The notes under the pieces: model-generated
What the model was told of the DNA's origin: nothing
The model's input: only the letters and a program-made list of their open reading frames with translations
The model's database searches: none
Translations under genes and position numbers: made by a program
Origin: an uncultured delta proteobacterium
GTDB lineage: Bacteria > Myxococcota_A > Polyangia > Polyangiales > Ga0077539
Assembly (NCBI GenBank): GCA_903860995.1
Contig: CAIOSS010000954.1
Span: 1-15,977 of the forward strand
Length of the DNA stretch: 15,977 nt
Reading direction: 5' to 3'
Part shown: positions 6,203-14,999 of the stretch, one piece after another
How the letters are laid out: every line of letters begins with the position of its first letter
How positions within the stretch are numbered: the first letter of the stretch is position 1

Positions 6203-9200
6203 TACGGCGTGACGGTGGCGAAGCCGCTGCGGTCGGGCGCCGCGCTGGCGCAGAGCGTCCCGATGCAGGCGTCGACGCGGGCCTGGCCGGGCGCGAGCGC
6301 CCAGACGAGGCCGCGCTCGAGGGTGCCGGGGTCGACCCAGAGCACGTTGGTGCCGTTGAGGTTGGTCGACGACCAGAGCGTCGAGGGGTTGGCGCTCACG
6401 TCGTCGATGGTGCCGTCGGAGTAGTGCGCCAGCGCGCGGAAGCGCGACGTGGACCACCGCGCGACGGTGAGCGAGCGCGGCGTGACCTCGACGTACGAGA
6501 GCGTCGGCGAGCCGACGAGGATGTTCATCGAGTCGCTCACCGTCCCGATGGCCGCGGTGATGGCCGTGCCGCCCGTGGCGAGGGTCGTGAGCAGGCCCTG
6601 GTGCACCGTGGCGACCGCCGGGTCGGCGCTCGACCACGCGGCGTTGGCGGCGACGCAGTATCGGCCCGCGGCGCCGTAGTCACCCACGAGCGCGAGCTGC
6701 GGACGGTTGCCGCGCGCGACCGCGAGGGGCCGCGCGCCGCCGGGGTTGATCGCGAGGCTGACGAGGGCGCCGGCGCGCACCTCGACGACGACGGAGTCGG
6801 AGATGGACGCGGCGCCCTGGATCATCGAGGCGCGCAGCAGCGTCGAGCCGGCGGCGCGGTGGAAGACCGTGCCGCGCACCGTCGGGACGTTGAGGGCCAC
6901 GGCGATGGTGGGGTCGTTGGCGGTCCAGAGCACCTCGTCGGTGAGGTCGCGCACGGACTGGTCGCTGTAGGTGCCGTAGGCGCGCAGCCGGCCCACGGAG
7001 GACACCGGCGCGCGGTACCCGGTGCCCACGTAGGCCCCGGGGTCGGTCGCGTCGCGGCACGACCCGGTGAGGTCGAGCGCCGTGACGTGGATGGCGGTCA
7101 GCGTGGCGGCCGTCACGGTGAGGGTGGTGGCGCCGGAGACGGTGCCCTGCGTGGCGGTGAGGGTGCTGGTGCCGGCCGCGCGGCCGATCACCACGCCGCC
7201 GCCGCCGAGGGTGGCCACGGCGGGGTTGCCGAGCGACCAGCTCTCGATCGCCGCGGTGACGTCGAAGAGCGTCGAGTCGGAGTACGTCCCGAACGCGCGG
7301 AACTGCATCGCGACGTTGACCGGCGTCGCGCCGCCCCCGGAGTCGCCGCGGAGGTCGATGCTCCGGAGGACGGCGGCGTTGACCGTGAGCGGGATGCGAG
7401 TGGTCACGAGGCCCGCGCAGCCCGGGATGCTCGCGGCGATGCTGGCCCCGCCGACCGCGCGCGTGGTCGAGACCTGGTAGCCATCGACCGCGTGCGGCGC
7501 CGGGCAGACGGCCTCGTCGGAGGTGGCCCACTGGACCGTGTCACTGACGTCGACGATCGCGCCGTCGGAGTAGGTCGCCCGCGCCAGGAAGGTCACCGGC
7601 ACGCGGGACGGGCGGTAGAGCACCCCGTCGGACGTGGTGACCGTCAGGGCGCGCACGCACGCGCCGGTGACCGCGAGCTGCGCCTCGCTCACGATGCCGC
7701 CGATCTCCGCGCGCACCACCGTGGCGCCCTGGGACACGCCGCGCGCGATGCCGTACTGCCCGAAGGTGTTGGCCACCACCGCCACGCGCGAGTCGCCGGT
7801 GCTCCAGCGCGCCGAGCCGGTGACGTCGCGCGCGCTGCCGTCGGAGTAGCGGCCCGCGGCCGCGAAGTTCGCCATCTGCCCGACCCCGACCTGCGCCGTC
7901 GTCGGGACCACCGTGAGGGCCGCGAGGGTGGCGCTGTTGACGGTCACCGTCGCCGCGCCGTTCTGCCCGAGGAAGGACGCGCCCACCGTCACCGGCGTCG
8001 CGCTGGGGCTGAGCATCCACGCCATGGCGCGGTAGTCCCCGGTGGTGCCGACGGCGACCACCTGCGGGTTGGAGGTGGTCCAGTCCGCCCAGCGGGTCAC
8101 GGCGCACTGCCGGCTGGCGCCGGGCAGGGCGAAGGTCCCCTCGGCGCTGAAGCGCTGCGTGAAGCCCGCCGGGAGGTTGACCGCACCGGGGGTCACGGTG
8201 ACCGCCTGGAGGGCCGCGGCGTTGACGTCCACGGTGCGCGCGCCGCTAACGGCGCCGTAGCGCGCGACGATCACGGCGGAGCCCGCGGACACGCTGCGCG
8301 CGAGCCCGCGGCTGCCGCTGGCGTCGCTCACCTGCAGCACCTCGGGGTTGTTCGACGACCAGTCCACGGAGTCGGTAAAGTCCCAGCGGGCGCCGGCGGT
8401 GCCCTGGCCGTAGGCGCGGCACGGGATCACCAGCCCGGCGGGGTACGCCGGGCGCGCGGCGTCGCCGAAGTTGCAGCGGCTGACCCCCGGGTCGGTGGTG
8501 CAGTCGACGGAGATCGACGCGAGGCGCTCGTCGGTCACCTCCAGCGTGGCGCTGGCCGTGAACACCGGGTCGCGTCCGGCGCACGCCGCGCCCAGGGCCG
8601 GGCTGACCCGCGCGTTGATGGTGGTGCGCCCGACCCCGATCGGCGCGACGCTGCCCACCGGGCGACCCAGCGGGTCGATGGCGTTGAAGGCACGGGCCAC
8701 CGTTGCGGCGCCGGTGGACCAGTCCGCCGCCACCCGGGCGCGCGAGCCGTCCGAGTACGTGAGGAAGGCCGTCACGTCGATCCGCACGCCCACCGGCGTG
8801 CTGGCCGCCGCGGGCTCCACCATGAGCCCGTTGGCGCACTGCCCCCGGATGGCGCCCGCGCTCACCGCGGTGACGGTGCCCATCGCGGCGCGCACGCTGG
8901 CCGGGCCGGCGCCCCCGGCGCCCGCCCGCGCGTAGCCGTCGAGGGTGATCGAGAGGCTGGCGGGCGCCGTCGCGGTCGCGGTCCACGCCACGCTCTCCGA
9001 GAGCGGGCACGACCCGGCGAAGCCGGTGAACACCCCGGCCGCGGAGAAGCGCAGGTCCGAGCCGAGGGGCATCTCCCAGCCCGAAGGGGGGCTCACCTGG
9101 AGCGCGGTGAGCGTCGCCGCCGCGCCGCTCAGGGCGAAGGGCTCGCTCTGCACCGAGCCCACCACGGCGCGGAAGCGCCCGGCGCCCGCGCCGAGCACCG

Positions 9201-11748
9201 AGACCACGCCGTTGTCCGCCACCGGGAGCGACGCGTTGTCGCCCACCCACGCCGCCCCGCTCAAGGGCCGGGAGCTCATGTCCGAGAAGATCCCGGTGGC
9301 CACCAGCGGGACCCGGGCGCCCGCGGGGTAGGCCCCGGCGGGGTTGGTTCCGCAGGCGTAGGAGGGCGCGAGGCCGACGGCGATGCGCTGCAGGCGCGCG
9401 CCGCTGACGGTGATGTTCGCGAAGCCGTCGCGGGCGCCGAAGGCGGCGGTGACGATCGCGTTGCCGTCGGTGCCCGGGCTGGCCTGCACCAGGCCCGCGG
9501 AGACCGCGGCGACGGCGGCGTTGGAGCTGCTCCAGGCGGCCACCGGGGTGAGGTCGAACTGGCGCATGTCGCTGAAGGTGCCGATCGCCCGGAGCTGCGC
9601 CCGCTCGCCGCGCGCGAGGACGCGCACCGGGGGGTCGACCGCCACGCCGGCGATGGTGGCGTCGTTGACGGTGAGCGCGAAGGTGCCGCCGGTGGCGTCG
9701 GCGCAGCGGGCCGCGACGACCACCTGGGCGGTGATCGCCGAGGCGCCGGGGCCGTTGGTGCGCACCACGCCCGTGCGCGGGTCGACGGAGGCCACGGCAT
9801 TGTTGGCCGAGACCCAGGCGGAGCCCGCGGTGACGTCGCGGCGGGTGCCGTCGCTCATGGCGGCGATGGCCCGGAAGGGGACCTCGATGCCCGCGGGCAG
9901 CGAGTCGCTCACGGCGGACACCGTGATGGTCCGGGCGCAGGCGTCGAGCACCGTGATGCGGGTGCTCGCCATGAGGGTGCCGAAGCGCGCCTGGACATCG
10001 GCGACGGCCGAGGGGCTGGGGGCCGCGGCGGCGCGCACGAGGCCGCGCGAGCCGGCGGCGTTGCCCACCGTCAGCACGGCGGTGTTGCTGGAGGTCCAGA
10101 CCGCGCGGGGCTGCGCCGTGACGTCGTACCAGGCGCTGCCGAAGGCCTCGCAGCCCGCCATCGCGGTGTCGTAGAGGGCGCGCGCGGTGAGCTGGCGGGC
10201 GGTGCCGCGGCTGAGGGTGAGCGCCGACCCGTCGGCGATCTGCAGGGCGTTGAGCGGGCACGCGGTGACGGTGATGGGCACCGTGGCGCCGGTCACGCCG
10301 TCGAGGGTCGCGCCGACGGACGCGGTGCCGGCCATGTTGCCCGTGATGAGCCCGTGCTCGCCCGCGGCGTTGCTGATCATCGCGGCGCCGGTGGCGCTCC
10401 AGGTGACCTGCTCGGTGACGTCGCGGGAGAAGGTGGTGACGCCGTCGCTGTAGGTGCCGAAGGCCCGCGCGCGGGCGGTGAGCCCGACCGGGACGAGGGT
10501 CTGGTCGACCGCGAGGTCGAGGCGCTGGAGGGTCACGGCCATGTTGATGGTGATGGTCGCGCTCGAAGAGATGGTGCCGCGGCGGGCGGTGATGAGCACC
10601 GGGCCCGGGGCGGCGGCGGCCGCGACGGTCACCACGCCGGCCGAGCCGCGGGCGCTGGAGACCGCGGCGCGGGCCGCGTCGGCGCTCTCCCAGGAGGCCA
10701 CGTCGGAGAGGTCCATGGTGGTCAGGTCGGAGAAGACGCCGGTGGCGCGCAGGCGCACGGCGCCGCCGCGGGTGACGGTCACCGCCGCGGGGGTGACGGC
10801 GATCGCCGAGAGGGTGGCGTCGGTGACGCGCAGCGCGGTGGCGGCGCTCTGCCCGGCGAACTCCGCGCGGATCTCCGCCTCGCCCGCCGCGACGCCGGTC
10901 GCGAGGCCCCGCAGGCCGGTCTCGTTGGAGATGATGGCGACCGCGGTCATGGCGCTCGACCAGACGGTGCGGGCGTCGCCCGTGAGGTCCTCGACGTGCG
11001 CGTCGGCGTAGGTGCCCACGAGCCGGAACTGCACCGTGTACCCGCGCGGCACCGTCGACCCGACGGGCTCGAGGGCCAGCGAGGTGAGCGGCGAACGGGT
11101 CACGTGCAGGGCCACCGGGATGGCGTTCACGACGGGGTTGCTCCGGTCGTCGTAGAGGGCGCCGATGTCCGTGGCGCCCTCGCCAACGCCCGTGGCGACG
11201 CCGCGCATCCCCGCGGCAACCGAGATGCTCGCGACCGCCGCGTTGGACGACGACCAGAACAGGTGCGGGTCCTCCGTGAGGTCGACCGTGGTCCCGTCGA
11301 GGTGCGTGCCCATCACGCGAAACGCGCGGGTCATCCCGATGGGCAGGTCGGCGGGCATGGCCGGGGTGATGGTGATGGTGAGCACCCGCGCCGGGGCGAC
11401 GGTGAGCGTGGCCCGCGCGGACCGCTGCCCGACGGTGGCCGTGAGCGTCGCCGCCCCGGGGCCCACGCCGCGGGCGTTGCCGTCCATCGCACCGACCGTC
11501 GCGATGGCGGGGTCCGAGGTGGTCCACTGCGCCGTGGTGGTCAGGTCGGCGGTGTGGCCGTCGGAGTACTGCGCCCGCGCGCGAAATGCCCGCGTCGCGC
11601 CGACCTCCACCTGCGCGGTCGCCGGGTCGACGGTCAGCGCGGTCAGCTGTGGGGCGTCGTCGTCGGGGTCGCAGCCCGCCGCGGCGAAGCAGGCGAGCAG
11701 GACGGCGAGCTTCGGTGTGAAGCTCCAAGGGTGATTCGAGGCACTCAT
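6202..11748 (-). CDS. Giant lipoprotein with 19 tandem BIG2-like Ig repeats
   Basis: An 1848-residue protein. Residues 1-26 form a lipoprotein-type signal (KLAVLLACFAAAGC; lipid-bearing Cys26, then an acidic DPDDD). I count 19 tandem repeats of about 97 residues after it. Each follows a BIG2-like plan: LxxIxVxP opening strand, G-x-x-x-x-FxAxGTYSDG, DVT, WxSSN-xAVAxVS, a Gly/Ala turn with GxAxIxAxxG, and a closing LTV strand. The last repeat runs to the C-terminus (FATVTP), so there is no separate catalytic or anchoring domain. BIG2 domains are Ig-like folds found in bacterial surface proteins and adhesins. Several repeats carry extra Cys that could form disulfides. The start ATG 11748 is set by GGGAGGA about 10 bp upstream and by the signal peptide; earlier in-frame starts add a polar leader. 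A sigma-54-like promoter precedes it. Confidence 0.9.
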   Translation of the reverse strand: MSASNHPWSFTPKLAVLLACFAAAGCDPDDDAPQLTALTVDPATAQVEVGATRAFRARAQYSDGHTADLTTTAQWTTSDPAIATVGAMDGNARGVGPGAATLTATVGQRSARATLTVAPARVLTITITPAMPADLPIGMTRAFRVMGTHLDGTTVDLTEDPHLFWSSSNAAVASISVAAGMRGVATGVGEGATDIGALYDDRSNPVVNAIPVALHVTRSPLTSLALEPVGSTVPRGYTVQFRLVGTYADAHVEDLTGDARTVWSSAMTAVAIISNETGLRGLATGVAAGEAEIRAEFAGQSAATALRVTDATLSAIAVTPAAVTVTRGGAVRLRATGVFSDLTTMDLSDVASWESADAARAAVSSARGSAGVVTVAAAAAPGPVLITARRGTISSSATITINMAVTLQRLDLAVDQTLVPVGLTARARAFGTYSDGVTTFSRDVTEQVTWSATGAAMISNAAGEHGLITGNMAGTASVGATLDGVTGATVPITVTACPLNALQIADGSALTLSRGTARQLTARALYDTAMAGCEAFGSAWYDVTAQPRAVWTSSNTAVLTVGNAAGSRGLVRAAAAPSPSAVADVQARFGTLMASTRITVLDACARTITVSAVSDSLPAGIEVPFRAIAAMSDGTRRDVTAGSAWVSANNAVASVDPRTGVVRTNGPGASAITAQVVVAARCADATGGTFALTVNDATIAGVAVDPPVRVLARGERAQLRAIGTFSDMRQFDLTPVAAWSSSNAAVAAVSAGLVQASPGTDGNAIVTAAFGARDGFANITVSGARLQRIAVGLAPSYACGTNPAGAYPAGARVPLVATGIFSDMSSRPLSGAAWVGDNASLPVADNGVVSVLGAGAGRFRAVVGSVQSEPFALSGAAATLTALQVSPPSGWEMPLGSDLRFSAAGVFTGFAGSCPLSESVAWTATATAPASLSITLDGYARAGAGGAGPASVRAAMGTVTAVSAGAIRGQCANGLMVEPAAASTPVGVRIDVTAFLTYSDGSRARVAADWSTGAATVARAFNAIDPLGRPVGSVAPIGVGRTTINARVSPALGAACAGRDPVFTASATLEVTDERLASISVDCTTDPGVSRCNFGDAARPAYPAGLVIPCRAYGQGTAGARWDFTDSVDWSSNNPEVLQVSDASGSRGLARSVSAGSAVIVARYGAVSGARTVDVNAAALQAVTVTPGAVNLPAGFTQRFSAEGTFALPGASRQCAVTRWADWTTSNPQVVAVGTTGDYRAMAWMLSPSATPVTVGASFLGQNGAATVTVNSATLAALTVVPTTAQVGVGQMANFAAAGRYSDGSARDVTGSARWSTGDSRVAVVANTFGQYGIARGVSQGATVVRAEIGGIVSEAQLAVTGACVRALTVTTSDGVLYRPSRVPVTFLARATYSDGAIVDVSDTVQWATSDEAVCPAPHAVDGYQVSTTRAVGGASIAASIPGCAGLVTTRIPLTVNAAVLRSIDLRGDSGGGATPVNVAMQFRAFGTYSDSTLFDVTAAIESWSLGNPAVATLGGGGVVIGRAAGTSTLTATQGTVSGATTLTVTAATLTAIHVTALDLTGSCRDATDPGAYVGTGYRAPVSSVGRLRAYGTYSDQSVRDLTDEVLWTANDPTIAVALNVPTVRGTVFHRAAGSTLLRASMIQGAASISDSVVVEVRAGALVSLAINPGGARPLAVARGNRPQLALVGDYGAAGRYCVAANAAWSSADPAVATVHQGLLTTLATGGTAITAAIGTVSDSMNILVGSPTLSYVEVTPRSLTVARWSTSRFRALAHYSDGTIDDVSANPSTLWSSTNLNGTNVLWVDPGTLERGLVWALAPGQARVDACIGTLCASAAPDRSGFATVTP

Positions 11749-11833
11749 GGCTTGCGTTCCTCCCATCGCGGACAGAGCACGCAGCGCGGCGCCATGGCTG
11801 CCGGAATGCGCCACGAATCACCGCCCCGGATAC

Positions 11834-11851
11834 TCGTCCGTGGACGGACGA
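11834..11851. promoter_or_regulatory. 18-bp palindrome over the predicted start of the lipoprotein transcript
   Basis: TCGTCCGT at 11834-11841 and ACGGACGA at 11844-11851 are perfect inverse copies around a GG centre. The predicted sigma-54 start point (near 11845) falls inside it. It could be a repressor operator or a stable 5' hairpin in the leader. It lacks a U-tract and is about 135 bp beyond the upstream kinase stop, so a terminator is less likely. Confidence 0.5.
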
Positions 11852-11855
11852 CCTG

Positions 11856-11871
11856 AGCACCCGACATGCCA
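11856..11871 (-). promoter_or_regulatory. Sigma-54 (-24/-12) promoter candidate of the giant lipoprotein gene
   Basis: On the minus strand this reads TGGCATGTCGGGTGCT, with a TGGCAY -24 box, a GTGCT -12 box and exactly ten bases between GG and GC. The -12 box matches that of Hsp20 gene 1. The predicted leader is about 97 nt. I do not find the GCACG-N5-CGTGC repeat of the Hsp20 promoters at the equivalent upstream distance. Confidence 0.6.
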
Positions 11872-11987
11872 CTCTGCCCCCGCGCGCCTCCGCGGCGAGT
11901 GCGCGATGACCGCGGCGCGCACTCCGTCGCCGACTGCACGCAGGTACTGCGAAGTCAGGCGATGCGTCGAAGCTCCAAGTGGGGGAT

Positions 11988-13046
11988 CTACGGGTCGATG
12001 GCGGGCAGCGCGAGGGTGAACACCGTACGGCCGGGCGCGCTCTGCACGCGCAGCTCGCCGCCGTGGTCCGTCGCGATGCGCCGGGCGATGGTGAGCCCGA
12101 GGCCGGTGCCCCACGGGCGGGTCGAGTAGAAGGGCGCGAAGACCCTCGCGGGGTCGCCCGCGATGCCCGGCCCGTCGTCCTCGACCTCGAGCTCGGTGGT
12201 CTCTTCCGCGGCGAGCACCCGCAGCGCGATGCGCCCTCCCCCGGGGAGCGCGTCGATGGCGTTGCGCACCATGTTGAAGATCGCCTGGCGGATGCAGTCC
12301 TCGTCGAAGGCTACCGGCCGGGCCGCGGGGTCGAGGTCGATGCTCAGGGTGATGCCCCGCGCCGCGACCTCGGCGGAGACCATCCGCGCCACGGCCTCGG
12401 CCGGCGAGGACAGCTGCCCCGGCTGCGTCGTGGCCGAGAGCGGCCGGGCGAACCAGAGGAAGTCCGCGAGCAGCCGGTCGATGCGCCCGAGCTCGCGCCG
12501 GGCGACCTCGACGCTCGCCAGGTCGTCCGTGCGATCGGCGCGGCGGAAGCCCCGGGCGAGCGAGGTGAGCTCCAGCATCGCGGCGTTGAGCGGGTTGCGG
12601 AGCTCGTGCGCGAGCCCGCCGGTGAGCTCGCCCACCACCGCCAGCTGCTCGACGGCGCGCAGGCGACGCTCGGCCGCCCGGGCCGCCGTGACGTCCTGGC
12701 CGAACACCCACGCCAGCGGCCGATCGGGCACCATGCGCCACTCGACGCGCCGCTCGCCGCCGAGCGCGGTGCGCAGGGCGTGCTCCGTCGGCGCCTCGGC
12801 CGTCCACCCGTCGATGCCCCCGCTCGAGGGCGCCAGGAGGTCTTCGAAGCGCTGCCCGATGAGGGCGCTGCGGTGCAGCCCGCTCGCCGCCTCCACGGCC
12901 GGGTTGACGAGCTTGATGACCCCGTCGGAGTCGAGCCCGAGCATCAGCGTCGGCGAGGCGTCGACCAGCGCGCGGAGGCGCTTCTGCGCCCCGTCGCCCG
13001 ACCGCGGGCTGGCGAGCGATGGGCGGTGCTGGGACTCGTCATCCAT
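11988..13046 (-). CDS. PAS sensor histidine kinase (NtrB-like), partner of the adjacent regulator
   Basis: A 352-residue soluble kinase. A PAS domain (about 22-118; LRALVDASPTLMLGLDSDGVIKLVNPAVEAASG) is followed by HisKA with phospho-acceptor His147 in GGLAHELRNPLN. The HATPase domain has N-box Asn262 (IFNMVRNAIDALPGGG), G1 DDGPGIAG (from 290), VFAPFYSTRPWGTGLGLTIAR (G2 from 313) and a closing TVFTLALP. The PAS-HisKA-HATPase plan without membrane segments is that of NtrB-like kinases. I take ATG 13046, whose codon sits in ATGGATGA so that it overlaps the regulator's TGA by 8 bp and translation is probably coupled. An in-frame ATG at 13085 would overlap more, and neither has a clear Shine-Dalgarno. 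It should phosphorylate the regulator encoded just before it. Confidence 0.93.
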   Translation of the reverse strand: MDDESQHRPSLASPRSGDGAQKRLRALVDASPTLMLGLDSDGVIKLVNPAVEAASGLHRSALIGQRFEDLLAPSSGGIDGWTAEAPTEHALRTALGGERRVEWRMVPDRPLAWVFGQDVTAARAAERRLRAVEQLAVVGELTGGLAHELRNPLNAAMLELTSLARGFRRADRTDDLASVEVARRELGRIDRLLADFLWFARPLSATTQPGQLSSPAEAVARMVSAEVAARGITLSIDLDPAARPVAFDEDCIRQAIFNMVRNAIDALPGGGRIALRVLAAEETTELEVEDDGPGIAGDPARVFAPFYSTRPWGTGLGLTIARRIATDHGGELRVQSAPGRTVFTLALPAIDP

Positions 13047-14541
13047 CGAGGTATTTCGACCCGTGCTTTGGCGGGCCGTGCCCATCGAACGATGGCGTGC
13101 CCGAGTCGCGGCGGATGCCGTGTCGGTACTCCCGCAGCCGATATTGGATCATCCGCACGCTCACCCCCAACACGTCCGCCGCGCGGTGCGTGCTGCCCTC
13201 GCAGGCCTCCAGGGTCGACAGGATGGCGTAGCGCTCGATGTCCTCCAGGCGCGAGCCCGGCAGGGCGGGCGGCGCCACCCCCAGCGCCCCGGCGACCGGG
13301 GGCGGGGCGATCGACGCGGTCCTCGGCGCCGCGCCCGCGGTGGGCAGCGCGAGGTGCTCGCGGTCGACGCGGTCGCCGCTGCACAGCACCACCGCGCGCT
13401 CGATGGTGTTCTCGAGCTCGCGCACGTTGCCCGGCCAGTCGTGCGCCTGGAGCGCCGCCATCGCCTCGTCGGTGAAGCCCAGGAGGTCGCGGCCCGCCTC
13501 GGCCGCGAAGCGCCGCAGGAAGTGGTCGGCCAGCAGCGGGACGTCGATGCGCCGCGACCGCAGCGCCGGCAGCTGGAGGCTCACCACGTTGAGCCGGTAG
13601 TAGAGGTCTTCGCGGAAGCGGCCCTCGCGCACCATGCCCGCGAGGTCGCGGTTGGTGGCCGCCACGATGCGCACGTCGACCTTGAGGGTCTCGTTGCCGC
13701 CCACCCGCTCGAACTCCCGCTCCTGCAGCACCCGCAGCAGCTTCACCTGGATGGCCGGCGAGACCTCCGCGATCTCGTCGAGGAAGAGCGTGCCCCCGTG
13801 CGCCATCTTGAAGCGCCCCTCGCGCCGCGTCGCCGCGCCGGTGAAGGCCCCGCGCTCGTGCCCGAAGAGCTCGCTCTCCAGCAGCGTCTCGGCCAGCGCC
13901 GCGCAGTGCAGCTTGATGAAGGGCGCGTCGCGCCGCGGCGAGGCCTGGTGGATCGCCTGCGCGACCCGCTCCTTGCCGGTGCCCGACTCGCCCAGCAGCA
14001 GCACCGTCGCCCGGGACGGCGCCACCTGCACCACGCTCTTGATGAGCGACTGCATGGCCACGCTGCTGCCCAGGAGGTTCTCGAAGCGGTGCTCCTGGCG
14101 CACGCGCTCGCGCAGGTGGCTGGCCTCGCGCCGCAGCGCGCGGTGCTCGTGCACGCGCCGGAGCACCAGGGCGAGCTCGTCGAGGTCGATGGGCTTGGTG
14201 ACGTAGTAGTCGGCGCCCGCGCGCATGGCCTCGACCGCGTCGCGCACCGTGCCGTACGCCGTCATGATCACCACCGGGAGCCCCGGGTCGATGGCGCGCG
14301 CCCGGGTGAGGAGCTCGATCCCGTCGATGCCCGGCATGCGCACGTCCGTCAGCAGCACGTCCGGGGGCGCCGTCAGGAGCTTCTCCAGTGCCTCCTCCCC
14401 CGACCCGGCGACGTCGACCTCGTAGCCGTCCTCGGTGAGCAGCCGGGCGAGGGCGCGACGGGCCGTGGCCTCGTCGTCGACCACCAGCAGGCGCGAGGGT
14501 GCCAGGGGAATCTCGGAGGGGCTGTGGGATTCATGGCTCAT
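13039..14541 (-). CDS. NtrC-family sigma-54-dependent response regulator
   Basis: A 500-residue enhancer-binding protein. The receiver domain (17-130) has the acidic pair Asp22-Asp23, phospho-acceptor Asp66 in LLTDVRMPG, Thr94 and Lys116. The AAA+ domain (about 155-390) has Walker A GESGTGKE (184-191), the sigma-54-contacting GAFTGA loop (231-236), Walker B GGTLFLDE (249-256), arginine-finger region FREDLYYRLNVV (309-320) and DWPGNVREL (368-376). A Fis-type helix-turn-helix follows (about 436-470; THRAADVLGVSVRMIQYRLREY), then a 30-residue basic, Gly-rich tail. All motifs needed to remodel sigma-54 polymerase are intact. The start ATG 14541 has only a weak upstream GGGAT. The gene precedes and overlaps its kinase and diverges from Hsp20 gene 2, whose promoter is sigma-54 type. 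Confidence 0.95.
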   Translation of the reverse strand: MSHESHSPSEIPLAPSRLLVVDDEATARRALARLLTEDGYEVDVAGSGEEALEKLLTAPPDVLLTDVRMPGIDGIELLTRARAIDPGLPVVIMTAYGTVRDAVEAMRAGADYYVTKPIDLDELALVLRRVHEHRALRREASHLRERVRQEHRFENLLGSSVAMQSLIKSVVQVAPSRATVLLLGESGTGKERVAQAIHQASPRRDAPFIKLHCAALAETLLESELFGHERGAFTGAATRREGRFKMAHGGTLFLDEIAEVSPAIQVKLLRVLQEREFERVGGNETLKVDVRIVAATNRDLAGMVREGRFREDLYYRLNVVSLQLPALRSRRIDVPLLADHFLRRFAAEAGRDLLGFTDEAMAALQAHDWPGNVRELENTIERAVVLCSGDRVDREHLALPTAGAAPRTASIAPPPVAGALGVAPPALPGSRLEDIERYAILSTLEACEGSTHRAADVLGVSVRMIQYRLREYRHGIRRDSGTPSFDGHGPPKHGSKYLDG

Positions 14542-14868
14542 GTCGATCCCGCGAACAGAGCATTGAACATTCCATGCGAGCGGCGCCGGAGAATACTGTC
14601 ATCGCGAGCGTCAAGCGGCGCGCGATGGCTGCCGCCGCCGCACACGGTGCGCCGCCGCGACGCAGATCGTGCGCCGGGCGACCGAGGTTACGACAGATGT
14701 GCAGCGCGCGAGGCGTTGGCCCTGGCCGTGCGCCGCCAGGGCTCCCCGTGGACGGAGAACCCATGAACAGCTCGGACGGGTCGGAGGCCATGCAGCCGAC
14801 CGCGGTGACCGTGGCCGTGTGCGCGGTGGACTTCTCGGGCAGGACGCGCGCAACGGGCGATCAACGGT

Positions 14869-14879
14869 TAACGCCTATG
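14869..14879 (+). repeat. Third copy of the TAACGCCTATG motif
   Basis: Eleven bases identical to the right arm of the inverted repeat near 3273-3283. This copy is single and lies about 130 bp upstream of the Hsp20 gene 2 sigma-54 element. The sequence is less GC-extreme than its surroundings, so chance recurrence is less likely than for most motifs here. Confidence 0.45.
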
Positions 14880-14909
14880 CCACCCATCCCCCCCACCGGG
14901 CACGACGGG

Positions 14910-14955
14910 CGCACGAGCGTGCGACCCCGGTGCACACGCTGCACGAACACCGTGC
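14910..14955. promoter_or_regulatory. Candidate enhancer-binding-protein site cluster upstream of Hsp20 gene 2
   Basis: Three dyads in tandem: CGCACG-AG-CGTGCG (14910-14923), GTGCA-N5-TGCAC (14930-14944) and GCACG-N5-CGTGC (14941-14955). The last has the same sequence arms and the same distance to the -24 box as the repeat upstream of Hsp20 gene 1. A GTGCA-N5-TGCGC variant of the middle dyad also occurs upstream of gene 1, at 3641-3655. Multiple dimer sites between about -70 and -115 are typical for NtrC-type activators. Confidence 0.6.
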
Positions 14956-14999
14956 GTCGCCCTCCAGGGGACACCCGCGCGGCGTACCGCCGGGAGCGT

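Noticed and set aside
6187..11856. A 1889-codon open frame on the plus strand opposite the giant lipoprotein gene
   Set aside because: Its product is low-complexity Gly/Arg/Ala/Asp with no domain. It results from the lack of TTA, CTA and TCA codons in a GC-rich coding strand, whereas the minus-strand product has a lipoprotein signal and clear Ig repeats.
14559..14574. TGGAATGTTCAATGCT on the minus strand as a sigma-54 promoter of the regulator gene
   Set aside because: Spacing is right, but the -24 box departs from TGGCAC and the predicted start point would be only about 7 nt before the ATG. Not excluded, but too weak to annotate.
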